DNA of 64,000 nt from Vibrio sp. SCSIO 43137 (lineage in GTDB: Bacteria > Pseudomonadota > Gammaproteobacteria > Enterobacterales > Vibrionaceae). Of the stretch, positions 1 through 8,252 are shown piece by piece. Where the stretch lies: positions 3,224,001 through 3,288,000 of the forward strand of contig NZ_CP116383.1 of NCBI RefSeq assembly GCF_028201475.1, written 5' to 3'. The notes under the pieces are model-generated. The model was given only the letters and a program-made list of their open reading frames with translations, was not told the DNA's origin and searched no databases. How positions within the stretch are numbered: position 1 is the first letter of the stretch; each line of letters begins with the position of its first letter. The position numbers and the translations under genes were made by a program.

Positions 1-23
1 TGATAACCCGTAACTAAAACAGC

Positions 24-983
24 ATGCAACCTAAGCCTTTACATGATGCAGAAAATAAAACCGGCCAATTTGAATCCCTCTGGCAAAAAAGGGAGCAAGG
101 CTATTTTCAGGGGGTCAATAACAAGCAGATCTTCTGGGCCAGCCTGACTTCAGCCAACCATGATAAAGCTGTCGTTATTGTTAATGGTCGTATTGAATCG
201 GCATGGAAGTATCAGGAGCTGTTTTACGAGCTTTATCATCAGGGTTTTGATGTTTACTCCTTTGATCACAGAGGACAAGGCATGTCAGAAAGGCTGGCGG
301 ATGACCCTCAGATCGGTCACGTTGGTTTATTCTCAGACTATGTTGAGGATATGGCCTGTGCCCTGAAGCAGTTCAACCTTGCAGGTTATCAGCACAAATT
401 TATTCTCGCCCATTCTATGGGTGGTGCTATAGCGACACGATACTTACAGAGTCAGCCGGATATTGAGTTTGACGCTATCGCTCTAAGCGCTCCTATGTAC
501 GGTGTTGATATGCCCTGGTATATGAAGCCGGTAGCGAACTATCTTACTCCGTTAATCACGGCACTGATAAAGCAGCCTTTCTATATCACCAAAAACAAAG
601 CCTATTTTGCCAAACCTTTCGAGATTAACCCTCTCACCTCCAGCCATACGCGCTATAAATGGTTCCGTGACCTTTATGAAAAAATACCTGAGCTTAAGCT
701 TGGCGGCCCCAGCGCACGTTGGGTCTGGCAGGGATTAAAGGGAGCAGAACTCTGTATAAAAGAGGCAGATAAAGTCACTATTCCGCTACTACTTTTGCAG
801 GGAGGTCAGGATAAGATTGTCAGCAATCAGGCACAGACCACTTTTATTAAAAAACTGGCCAAAACCAATCCTGATTGCCGGATGACCATTATCGAGGGCA
901 GCAGGCATGAAATCTTGTTTGAGTCCGATACGCACAGAGATATTGCCCTAAAAGAAATACTCTCTTTTTTTTCAGCAGCCTAA
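24..983 (+). CDS. pldB: Lysophospholipase L2, alpha/beta hydrolase
   Basis: This 319-residue protein has the monoacylglycerol/lysophospholipase type of alpha/beta-hydrolase fold. The nucleophile elbow AHSMGG puts the catalytic serine at residue 131. The likely acid is in QGGQDK and the likely histidine in GSRHE near the C-terminus. The family hydrolyses lysophospholipids at the inner membrane. An in-frame TAA lies nine bases before the ATG, so the start cannot move upstream. The gene is followed by yigL, as in enteric bacteria, which supports PldB over a generic hydrolase. No signal peptide is seen. Confidence 0.88.
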   Translation: MQPKPLHDAENKTGQFESLWQKREQGYFQGVNNKQIFWASLTSANHDKAVVIVNGRIESAWKYQELFYELYHQGFDVYSFDHRGQGMSERLADDPQIGHVGLFSDYVEDMACALKQFNLAGYQHKFILAHSMGGAIATRYLQSQPDIEFDAIALSAPMYGVDMPWYMKPVANYLTPLITALIKQPFYITKNKAYFAKPFEINPLTSSHTRYKWFRDLYEKIPELKLGGPSARWVWQGLKGAELCIKEADKVTIPLLLLQGGQDKIVSNQAQTTFIKKLAKTNPDCRMTIIEGSRHEILFESDTHRDIALKEILSFFSAA

Positions 984-984
984 A

Positions 985-1011
985 AGGGGAAACTAGCCTT
1001 TTCCCTCTTTT
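985..1011 (+). terminator. Weak terminator after pldB
   Basis: GGGAAA at 987-992 pairs with TTTCCC at 1000-1005, and a T-rich stretch follows. The six-pair stem is short, so termination may be partial, with read-through to yigL. Confidence 0.4.
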
Positions 1012-1065
1012 CAAAAACAAAATTGCCATACAATAGCGGCAATTCGTTTGTTCTAAGAGGTTTTT

Positions 1066-1884
1066 ATGTCTGCTGACTCTCACTCCCATATCAGAATTGT
1101 TGCTTCGGATCTTGACGGAACCCTGCTTGCTCCCGACCACCAGCTTAGTGAATTAAGTAAGCAGACTCTGAAAAAACTGCACAAGAACGGCTACACCTTT
1201 ATTTTTGCCACCGGCCGCCATCATGTCGATGTAGCGAACATCCGTCAGCAGGTGGGTATACCCGCTTATATGATTACCTCTAACGGGGCCAGAGTTCACG
1301 ATACGGAAGACAAACTGATGTATGGCAAGAACATCGAACCTGATCTGATTCAGCCTATTATTAATATGGCAAAACACGATGATGATATCCGGATTAACCT
1401 GTATCAAAATGATCACTGGCTGCTTAACCGTGAGGATGAAAGGTTAAAAGTATTCCATAAGGAATCTAAGTTTAGTTATCAGCTGTTTGATGTAGACTCT
1501 GCGCCTATTGATGGTGTGGCTAAGATTTTCCTGATTCATGATGATCATGACTACCTTGCAGAATTCGAGCATAAGATTAAGCAGCAGTATGGTAATCAGG
1601 TTAGTGTGGCCTTCTCCGCCCCTGAATGTTTAGAAGTGATGGGGCAGGACGTCTCTAAAGGGGAAGCCCTTGATGCTGTTGCTAGGCATCTGGATATGTC
1701 ACTGAATGAGTGTATTGCCTTCGGCGACGGCATGAACGATGTAGAGATGCTATCCATGGCCGGCAAAGGGCTGATAATGGGTACCGCTCACACCAAAGTA
1801 AAAAATGCACTACCGGATAACGAAGTCATAGGTACTAATGCTGAGCATGCAGTAGCAAAATATCTGACAACTCACTTGTTGTAG
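1066..1884 (+). CDS. yigL: HAD-superfamily sugar/pyridoxal phosphatase YigL
   Basis: This is a Cof-type haloacid dehalogenase phosphatase of 272 residues. Motif I is DLDGTLL near the N-terminus, motif II is the ATGR segment, the conserved lysine is in SKGEAL, and motif IV is GDGMNDVEM. E. coli YigL dephosphorylates pyridoxal phosphate and sugar phosphates; that activity is inferred here from similarity and from the pldB-yigL order. AAGAGG lies just upstream of the ATG as ribosome-binding site. The protein is cytosolic. Confidence 0.87.
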   Translation: MSADSHSHIRIVASDLDGTLLAPDHQLSELSKQTLKKLHKNGYTFIFATGRHHVDVANIRQQVGIPAYMITSNGARVHDTEDKLMYGKNIEPDLIQPIINMAKHDDDIRINLYQNDHWLLNREDERLKVFHKESKFSYQLFDVDSAPIDGVAKIFLIHDDHDYLAEFEHKIKQQYGNQVSVAFSAPECLEVMGQDVSKGEALDAVARHLDMSLNECIAFGDGMNDVEMLSMAGKGLIMGTAHTKVKNALPDNEVIGTNAEHAVAKYLTTHLL

Positions 1885-1914
1885 CCTGCTACATTCCCTC
1901 ATCAGATGTAATCC

Positions 1915-1937
1915 AAAAGCAGCCTTGTGCTGCTTTT
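1915..1937 (+). terminator. Hairpin after yigL
   Basis: AAAAGCAGC (1915-1923) pairs perfectly with GCTGCTTTT (1929-1937) around a five-base loop. The T-run is within the stem and only weakly continued, so it is a moderate terminator candidate. Confidence 0.5.
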
Positions 1938-2016
1938 GCCATTTTCTACTAAACTTCTTACATCTCTTTATGTCCTAAGGTCTGACTTATAATTTCTCCG
2001 GTTAAGGAAAACGGCT

Positions 2017-3060
2017 ATGTCACTGAAAGCAAAAACTACTCTGCTGGTGCTCACCAGCCTCTATCTTCAGGCATGCTCCACCAGTAACTCAGTTAATCCG
2101 CTAGCCGATATAGAAAGGGTTCAGGTCAACGAACTAGCAGCGACTCAACTTTCGCAAGAAGAAACACCAGCAGCTCAATTTATAATGCGCGGGTTGTTAG
2201 TCATAGGTCCGGATACTCACTCCTTTACTCCTTGCGGCAGTAAGCAACAATTTTGGGCAGACTTTAACCGGCCACAACAAAATGCCATTCTGGCGATATC
2301 CTCTAAGCCTTATCAGCCAATGTATGCCGAACTTATCGGAACCTTAGCCGTTACGGAAAACAGTAGCTACTCCGGAGGGTTTACCGCTCAGATAACTGTT
2401 TCCAGCATCAATATGGTTAGCACAGAAAACCCGCAAAGGTGTCAACTGCCTCTGCGCTCTACAACGGCTGTTGGTAATGAACCCTTCTGGTCCGTCAGCT
2501 TTAAAAAGAATCATGTTAGCTACAAAAAAATGGATAGCGAAAAAACTCTGGGCATCATGGACAGTGATATCACCAACCAGAAAAGAGTTTATCGCCTTAG
2601 CGAACACCAGTTGAAACTCTCCCGCCAGCTATGCCGTGACTCCATGAGTGATACTATCTATGGCTGGAAAGCCAGCCTGAACTCAGAGGATAAAGAGTTG
2701 AATGGCTGCGCAGCTCTCTCTAACTTCGACAGTACCCTTAACTGGAGTGGTGTCTATCAGGCAGTAAGTAATGGCCCCAATGCCTTAACGGTCACTCTGG
2801 AGTTAAAACCGGATCATACTGCATTAGCCCGCTACCAATATGACGACAACCAGCAGGAAAGGTGGGAAACCGGCTACTGGCAACAGATAAACGCCGGTCA
2901 GGTTCAGGTGGTGATGACCCACCATCAGGGGCAAAAACTGATCTCTGAAAGGATATTCAGTAAAAACGGACAGGCGATTCAGGCGACCAGAGAGAAAGTG
3001 AATGGTATTATCTACACCATACATAATAGTGGTTTAGTATTGTTTAAATCTGACAATTAG
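2017..3060 (+). CDS. Outer-membrane lipoprotein of the COG3650 type
   Basis: The 347-residue product begins with a lipoprotein signal peptide ending in the lipobox LQAC, which makes Cys20 the lipidated residue. The middle contains FTPCGSKQQFW and GNEPFWSVSF, segments I associate with the COG3650 family of uncharacterised periplasmic or lipoproteins. A C-terminal beta-rich part (about residues 235-347) resembles the NlpE-like fold in pattern only. The stop is separated by one base from the next ATG, so it is probably co-transcribed with tapT. No catalytic motif is visible and the function is unknown. Confidence 0.7.
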   Translation: MSLKAKTTLLVLTSLYLQACSTSNSVNPLADIERVQVNELAATQLSQEETPAAQFIMRGLLVIGPDTHSFTPCGSKQQFWADFNRPQQNAILAISSKPYQPMYAELIGTLAVTENSSYSGGFTAQITVSSINMVSTENPQRCQLPLRSTTAVGNEPFWSVSFKKNHVSYKKMDSEKTLGIMDSDITNQKRVYRLSEHQLKLSRQLCRDSMSDTIYGWKASLNSEDKELNGCAALSNFDSTLNWSGVYQAVSNGPNALTVTLELKPDHTALARYQYDDNQQERWETGYWQQINAGQVQVVMTHHQGQKLISERIFSKNGQAIQATREKVNGIIYTIHNSGLVLFKSDN

Positions 3061-3061
3061 C

Positions 3062-3679
3062 ATGACAAAAAATTCTCTCCAGAAACCAGAGCCGTGCCCG
3101 GGGTGCGGCTTATCCTTTCAGTGCCTGTGTACACTAATACCAAAGCTAAACAGCAAAACCGAAATTATTCTGCTTACTCACCCCAATGAAATGCTAAGGG
3201 ATACCAATAGCGGGAAAATAGTCAGCCAGACTCTGAACAACTGCAGCACTTTTCTCTGGGACAGAAAACAGCCCGATGCAGAATTGCTGCGAAGAATTAA
3301 TAGCAAGGACAAAAGAGTGCTGCTGCTATTCCCGTCAGAGAAAAGTTGTTCACTTGAGCAGATGGATTGTAAAGCAGCCAGCCAATCAGAATTCCTGTTT
3401 ATTATTCTCGATTCTACCTGGCAGGAAGCGAAGAAAATGCTCAATAAGAGTGAGTGGTTAAAGGATATTGCTACAGTGCATCTGACCACAGACAGGCCAT
3501 CCGCTTACTCCCTGCGAAAAAACCAGCAGCCGGGCAATCTATGTACCTGTGAGGTTGCAATTGAGCTGCTATCTCAGTTGGGGCAAACCACAGAAGCGGC
3601 ACAATTATCCGATTACTTTCAACACTACCTCTCTGTCTTTAAAGCAGATAAAAGCGGTCACAAGTATAAAGAGAGTTAA
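3062..3679 (+). CDS. tapT: tRNA-uridine aminocarboxypropyltransferase (DTW domain)
   Basis: The 205-residue protein carries the DTW-domain signature DSTW at residues 117-120, followed by QEAKKM, and an N-terminal cysteine cluster (Cys12, Cys15, Cys21, Cys23) that may bind metal. E. coli TapT makes acp3U at position 47 of tRNAs from S-adenosylmethionine; this function is inferred from the family. The gene begins one base after the lipoprotein gene, suggesting translational coupling. It converges on hemY across a shared hairpin terminator. Confidence 0.82.
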   Translation: MTKNSLQKPEPCPGCGLSFQCLCTLIPKLNSKTEIILLTHPNEMLRDTNSGKIVSQTLNNCSTFLWDRKQPDAELLRRINSKDKRVLLLFPSEKSCSLEQMDCKAASQSEFLFIILDSTWQEAKKMLNKSEWLKDIATVHLTTDRPSAYSLRKNQQPGNLCTCEVAIELLSQLGQTTEAAQLSDYFQHYLSVFKADKSGHKYKES

Positions 3680-3704
3680 CCGCTACCTTTCTGCAGGCAA
3701 TAAA

Positions 3705-3741
3705 AAAGCCAGTGAACTAATGATTAGTTATCACTGGCTTT
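3705..3741. terminator. Bidirectional terminator between tapT and hemY
   Basis: AAAGCCAGTGA (3705-3715) pairs with TCACTGGCTTT (3731-3741). A- and T-runs lie on both sides of the stem, so it can end both the rightward tapT transcript and the leftward heme operon. Confidence 0.75.
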
Positions 3742-3763
3742 CAACACTAAGAGTTATCTGACT

Positions 3764-4948
3764 TTATCTGGCTTCCACCAGCTTCAGAGCTTGTTTAGAA
3801 ACATCATTTGCTGCATGAGTTAAATCCTGCTTTTCAAGCGCATCAGCAAGATAAGCATAGTCAGTCACATTTGCCCTAACGGACAGTGCCGTCTCAAGGT
3901 GCTGCTGTGCCTGCTGCCATTTCTCAGAGCGGATAAGCAGTTGTCCTAATGCACTGTGTGCAGCTGCATTCTCCGGATCCTTTTTAATCACGCCTTCCAG
4001 CATAACGACTGAAGGGTGCTCATCAGAAATGTTCAGTTCAGGTATCAGGGCAATCAGCTCCTGAGTAGCGGTTTTCTTCTTAATGGCTTCTTTAATAACC
4101 GTAAAGGCTTCGTTATCGGCCTCTCTTGCCATTAACTGCTCTACAAGGCAGACAATTAAATCACCATCCTGACGAACCTTCTTAGGTAACTTGTTCCAGT
4201 GAGCAAGTAAGCCCTCACTCCCCTTCTCATGGGCAACATCAATTAACATGCCGCTCTGAGCCTGTTTAAACAGTTGCACCTGCTGCTGGGCATCAATATT
4301 CTTAGACTTAGCCAGTTTAGGTAAAATCTCCAGAAGCGGTTGCCACATCTTAAGGTTTACATAAGCGGTTTTCAGCAACGCCAGAACCATAGGGTTATCC
4401 GGATTTGATACCTTAAGCTCAGAAAGAGATTCATAGGCCAGCTGATACTGTTTTTCCCTGATCTGCTGACGCGCTTTGGTAAGCTGAACAGCAAGCTTAG
4501 AGTTATCCTGTTTGTCAGCAAGGGCAAGATAATGGTCTCGCTTCTGATCGTTACCCATTTCCTGAGCTGCCTCTGAAGCGATCAAGTAACACAGCAGTGG
4601 CATATCGTGGTGATTTGCCCAGCGGGTTACTTTCTTCTCTGCAGCCTGCCAGTCACCTTCAAGCAGCTTAACAATACCTTCGTTAGTATAACGACGGGCA
4701 CGTTTTACTTTTCTGACACTAAACCAGTTCCAGGTTGTCGCACTGGCATGCAGAGTTTTCTTAATAACAAACTCGGTAAAGAACAGAGCCGCCAGCAGGG
4801 CAATAATAAACACCACCAGTGTGGTTACACTCATCTCTACAGTTTTGTCGGCAATAGAGATGAGAACATAACCTTGTTGTCCGGCAAACTGAGTTCCGAT
4901 AAACAGCCCGATACCAAGTACGGCAAACAGAAAGATCATCCTAATCAT
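3764..4948 (-). CDS. hemY: Heme-operon TPR membrane protein HemY
   Basis: HemY (394 residues) has two N-terminal membrane segments (about residues 3-23 and 42-62) followed by a long helical tetratricopeptide-like region ending with a motif similar to SALGQLLIRSEKWQQA. It is the last gene of the hemCDXY operon and its start overlaps the hemX stop by four bases (ATGA). Its role in late tetrapyrrole synthesis is poorly defined in any organism. It is not the oxygen-dependent protoporphyrinogen oxidase that shares the name HemY in Gram-positives. Confidence 0.9.
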   Translation of the reverse strand: MIRMIFLFAVLGIGLFIGTQFAGQQGYVLISIADKTVEMSVTTLVVFIIALLAALFFTEFVIKKTLHASATTWNWFSVRKVKRARRYTNEGIVKLLEGDWQAAEKKVTRWANHHDMPLLCYLIASEAAQEMGNDQKRDHYLALADKQDNSKLAVQLTKARQQIREKQYQLAYESLSELKVSNPDNPMVLALLKTAYVNLKMWQPLLEILPKLAKSKNIDAQQQVQLFKQAQSGMLIDVAHEKGSEGLLAHWNKLPKKVRQDGDLIVCLVEQLMAREADNEAFTVIKEAIKKKTATQELIALIPELNISDEHPSVVMLEGVIKKDPENAAAHSALGQLLIRSEKWQQAQQHLETALSVRANVTDYAYLADALEKQDLTHAANDVSKQALKLVEAR

Positions 4949-6222
4949 TGTTTGTCCTCCGTAGTCATGCTGGTTACCTGACGACGTAAACGCTCGTTAA
5001 TAACATCAGACAGTGCTTTCTGAGATACCAGCTTAACCGGATACTTGATCTCAATATTTTTACCGGAAAGTTGCTTAATGGTTTTATCGAACTGCTCTAC
5101 TGCAGGATCATCCAGCTTAAAGAACTGCATTGCCCACTCGTCAGCAACCTGCAGGGAGGTCTTATAGATCTCTTGGTTTTCCTGATAGATGGCACGAATA
5201 GCCGTCTCGATTTTGCCTTTAATGTTCTCTTTAAGGTAATAGTGCTGCTTAGGTGATAACAGCGGAATCACATTACCATCACGGGTACGGAAAGTAATAA
5301 ACTGCTCAGAAAAGTCTTTCAGAGAAGTCATCAGGTTTTCCTGCCAGTCATTGATATCTTCAGAAACAACGGCTTTCTTAACAACAGCGGCTTCCGGAAG
5401 GATAGCGTTGGCCAGAGGTAGCTGATCGACCTGCTGTTGTAAGCTGATCAGACGCAGCGCCAGACCATCTTTATCGATAAGGGCAACAGACTTCAGCGCG
5501 GTGATATCTTTTGCCATCTCCTGACGCAAAGGCATCAGGCTCGGGTCATTAAGTACAGAGATTCGCTGGTCGGCACTCTCCATCAGCAGGGTTGCACTTT
5601 CAACATCTTTTTCCAGCAACAGTTTGCGTCCTGCCAGTTTCACCAGATAATCTGATTCTGCCAGAAGCCAGTCGTTAGGACGTCTTCCTTTCACATCGGC
5701 AAGGGCAACCTGCAAACTCTTAATGCTCTTTTCTTGTTGACCAATTGCAGTTTCAGTGTGATTCACTGCCTGAGTAATCTGAGACTTGGTTGCACTCTCT
5801 GTTGCACTGATTCTCTGCTCCAACTGAGAGTTCATCGCCTTAACTTGCGACTCTAACTGGGCGATTTGTGCCTGATACTGGGTATTCTGCTGGTTCACTA
5901 ACACTGCAGCACCACCGCCGACAAACAGAGTCAGGAAAATAGCGAATGTTCCCAGCTTAACGCCACGCTTGCCCTGTTTCTCTTCAAATTTGCTCACAGG
6001 TGTCGGAGTTTTTTCTTTGCTTGCCGTTTCTGATTTGCTTTCCGCCTTATCGGCTTTTGATTCGGCAGCTTCTGCTGATTGAGGGGAAGAGTTGTCTTCA
6101 GCAGTTTTTTGATTTTTTGCCGGTTTCGCCTCTTTAGTTTCCTTTTGCGGCTGTTCAGAGGTTACTTCTGTTTGAGAGTCTTTCTTTTCAGGTTCTGTTT
6201 GCCCGTTATTTTTACTTGTCAT
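4945..6222 (-). CDS. hemX: Heme-operon membrane protein HemX
   Basis: The 425-residue protein has a low-complexity, Lys/Glu/Ala/Ser-rich cytoplasmic segment (residues 1-85), one membrane segment (about 89-110), a coiled coil (about 112-180) and a periplasmic domain with the HemX-type segment PNDWLLAESDYL. Older annotation calls this family uroporphyrin-III C-methyltransferase, but no methyltransferase motif is visible. It overlaps hemD by 11 bases and hemY by 4, so the operon is tightly coupled. Confidence 0.9.
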   Translation of the reverse strand: MTSKNNGQTEPEKKDSQTEVTSEQPQKETKEAKPAKNQKTAEDNSSPQSAEAAESKADKAESKSETASKEKTPTPVSKFEEKQGKRGVKLGTFAIFLTLFVGGGAAVLVNQQNTQYQAQIAQLESQVKAMNSQLEQRISATESATKSQITQAVNHTETAIGQQEKSIKSLQVALADVKGRRPNDWLLAESDYLVKLAGRKLLLEKDVESATLLMESADQRISVLNDPSLMPLRQEMAKDITALKSVALIDKDGLALRLISLQQQVDQLPLANAILPEAAVVKKAVVSEDINDWQENLMTSLKDFSEQFITFRTRDGNVIPLLSPKQHYYLKENIKGKIETAIRAIYQENQEIYKTSLQVADEWAMQFFKLDDPAVEQFDKTIKQLSGKNIEIKYPVKLVSQKALSDVINERLRRQVTSMTTEDKQ

Positions 6223-6964
6223 GCGCTTGTCCTGTTATATGCCGCGGCAAAATTGCAGCTAATAAGTCGGGGTTTGATGCACTTCCCGAGACCGATACGT
6301 TATTAAATCCTAATTCATTTGCCAAGTCAGCGATGCGCCGGCTCGGAACGATAATCATCTGACTGGTTAACCAGTCATTATCCGAAATACCACCAGCCAG
6401 ATGTTCCAGTTGTTCACCACTGGTAATGATAAGATGCGTGATTCCCTGTTGCTGCCAGTCGGCAAACTGAGAAGCTCTATCATATTCCCGCTTATGACGC
6501 TGGTATACTTCACAATATGCAACAGTATCTGCAAACTTTGTCAGGGTATCATATATCAGCTCCCGCCCACCATTGCCTCTTAGTATGACAACCTTTTTTC
6601 CGGCAATTTCTTGTAGCTGAGGTAACTGAAGGAAATGTTCACTATCACTTATCGCAGGATAGTGTACGTCCTGACGAGAGACCCTGCGCAGGTTTTGAGC
6701 GGTTTTTTGACCAATGGCAAAATAGTCAGCTTTATCGGGCCATAAAAATTGCTGCGATTGCAAAATTTTGTCGGACCACGACACAGCGTGCTTGCTTACC
6801 GCAATAACAATATCTGCTTCGGCCAAAAGAGAGCCGAGCTGACTTGCTCCTGCTCCCTGAGAAAAGGAGATAAGAGGAAAGTGAGCTGCACTGATTTTAC
6901 ATTGCTCAATCAGTTGACATAACTCACTTCCTTCGGGATCAGGTCGAGTAACCAGAACCTTCAT
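6212..6964 (-). CDS. hemD: Uroporphyrinogen-III synthase
   Basis: The 250-residue protein has the bilobed HemD layout. It starts with VLVTRPDPEGSELC, has the hinge-region AIGQKTAQNL and ends with the second-lobe ITSGEQL segment. It cyclises hydroxymethylbilane with inversion of ring D to give uroporphyrinogen III. It starts immediately after hemC, with no bases between, and overlaps hemX. Sequence conservation in this family is low, so operon position is strong supporting evidence. Confidence 0.9.
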   Translation of the reverse strand: MKVLVTRPDPEGSELCQLIEQCKISAAHFPLISFSQGAGASQLGSLLAEADIVIAVSKHAVSWSDKILQSQQFLWPDKADYFAIGQKTAQNLRRVSRQDVHYPAISDSEHFLQLPQLQEIAGKKVVILRGNGGRELIYDTLTKFADTVAYCEVYQRHKREYDRASQFADWQQQGITHLIITSGEQLEHLAGGISDNDWLTSQMIIVPSRRIADLANELGFNNVSVSGSASNPDLLAAILPRHITGQAHDK

Positions 6965-7903
6965 CTATTCGTGTTCGCTGTACAGCTTATCCAGTATCTC
7001 TTTTGCACCTTCATCTAACAGTTGCTCAGCAAGCTGAACGCCCATTTTCTCTGCATCATCCCTGTGACCACGCAATTCACCACGTACTACTTTACTGCCA
7101 TCCGGCTCACCGACTAAAGCACGTAACCAGATTTCATCACCTTCCAGTATTGAGTAACTACCAATCGGAACCTGACAGCCACCTTCCAGACGAATGTTCA
7201 TTGCACGCTCGCAACGCACTCTGTCTGCGGTATCTTTGTGGTTAAGAGGTTCAAGTAGCTTAATCAGGCGCTCATCATCCAGACGACACTCTATACCGAC
7301 GGCACCCTGACCTACAGCAGGAAGAGACTGTTCCGGTTCAATAAAGCTCTTAATGCGCTCTTCCATCTCCAGACGCTTCAGGCCTGCAGAAGCGAGAATA
7401 ATAGCGTCGTACTCACCGGCATCTAATTTGGCCAGACGAGTATTTACATTACCGCGAAGCTCTTTTACCACCAAATCAGGGCGAGATTCTTTCAACTGGC
7501 ACTGGCGGCGCAGGCTGCACGTTCCGACAACAGAACCTTCAGGCAGCTCATCGATAGAGTTATAGGTGTTAGAAACAAAAGCATCCCTCGGGTCTTCACG
7601 CTCACAAATGGTGACCAGACCAAGGCCTTCAGGGAAAGCGACCGGAACATCTTTCATGGAATGCACAGCCAGATCAGCACGCCCTTCCAGCATGGCAACC
7701 TCAAGCTCTTTAACAAATAAACCTTTGCCACCCACTTTAGCTAACGGAGTATCTAAAATAATGTCTCCTTTCGTCACCATGGTGACCAGCTCCACTTCCA
7801 ATCCGGGGTGGGCCGCCTGAAGAGCATCTCTTACATAGTATGCCTGCCACATTGCAAGCGGGCTTTTACGGGTAGCAATTCGAATAGGTGCAGTCTCTTT
7901 CAT
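6965..7903 (-). CDS. hemC: Hydroxymethylbilane synthase (porphobilinogen deaminase)
   Basis: HemC (312 residues) polymerises four porphobilinogens. The dipyrromethane cofactor cysteine is Cys243 in EGGCQVPIG. The conserved arginine-rich CSLRRQCQ and RGNVNTRL segments and the catalytic aspartate in HSMKDVP are all present. It is the first gene of the leftward hemC-D-X-Y operon, and its start at ATG 7903 faces cyaA across a 349-base regulatory gap. Confidence 0.95.
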   Translation of the reverse strand: MKETAPIRIATRKSPLAMWQAYYVRDALQAAHPGLEVELVTMVTKGDIILDTPLAKVGGKGLFVKELEVAMLEGRADLAVHSMKDVPVAFPEGLGLVTICEREDPRDAFVSNTYNSIDELPEGSVVGTCSLRRQCQLKESRPDLVVKELRGNVNTRLAKLDAGEYDAIILASAGLKRLEMEERIKSFIEPEQSLPAVGQGAVGIECRLDDERLIKLLEPLNHKDTADRVRCERAMNIRLEGGCQVPIGSYSILEGDEIWLRALVGEPDGSKVVRGELRGHRDDAEKMGVQLAEQLLDEGAKEILDKLYSEHE

Positions 7904-8028
7904 GAAGAATTTTCCGGTGTTTTATTTATGATAATCCCCTAATCCTACCACTCTATGGCACCGGCTCGCACGCATTGATCTAAGCTCTGATAAATTGTTC
8001 AGGTTTAGTGCCGATTGAAGAAAAATTA

Positions 8029-8044
8029 TGTGATGTTTATCTCA
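8029..8044. promoter_or_regulatory. CRP-like site in the hemC-cyaA gap
   Basis: TGTGA-N6-TCTCA matches the CRP consensus TGTGA-N6-TCACA at 9 of 10 core positions. It lies 125 bases before hemC and 209 bases before cyaA, so it could serve either divergent unit. Binding is inferred. Confidence 0.55.
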
Positions 8045-8174
8045 AATATGAGTTACACTAATATCAGTGGCTATAGGAAAAGTAGATCAGATTCAAAAGA
8101 GTCAGCGAAATAAAAGGCTCCCTGATGCCCTCAGGCTTTGCAATTCCGTTTAACTTTACCTGCTGACGAAAAAG

Positions 8175-8210
8175 TGTTAAATTGATCACGTTTTGTTACG
8201 CATATAGAAT
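8175..8210 (+). promoter_or_regulatory. cyaA promoter overlapped by a CRP site
   Basis: TTGATC (8182-8187), a 17-base spacer and TAGAAT (8205-8210) form a promoter. The sequence TGTTA-N6-TCACG (8175-8190) sits on its -35 box. The core GTGTTAAATTGATCACG resembles, from memory, the CRP site at the main E. coli cyaA promoter, where cAMP-CRP represses its own cyclase. Confidence 0.6.
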
Positions 8211-8252
8211 AAAAACCAAGCGAAACCAGAATTAATCAATCAAGGAAATCCC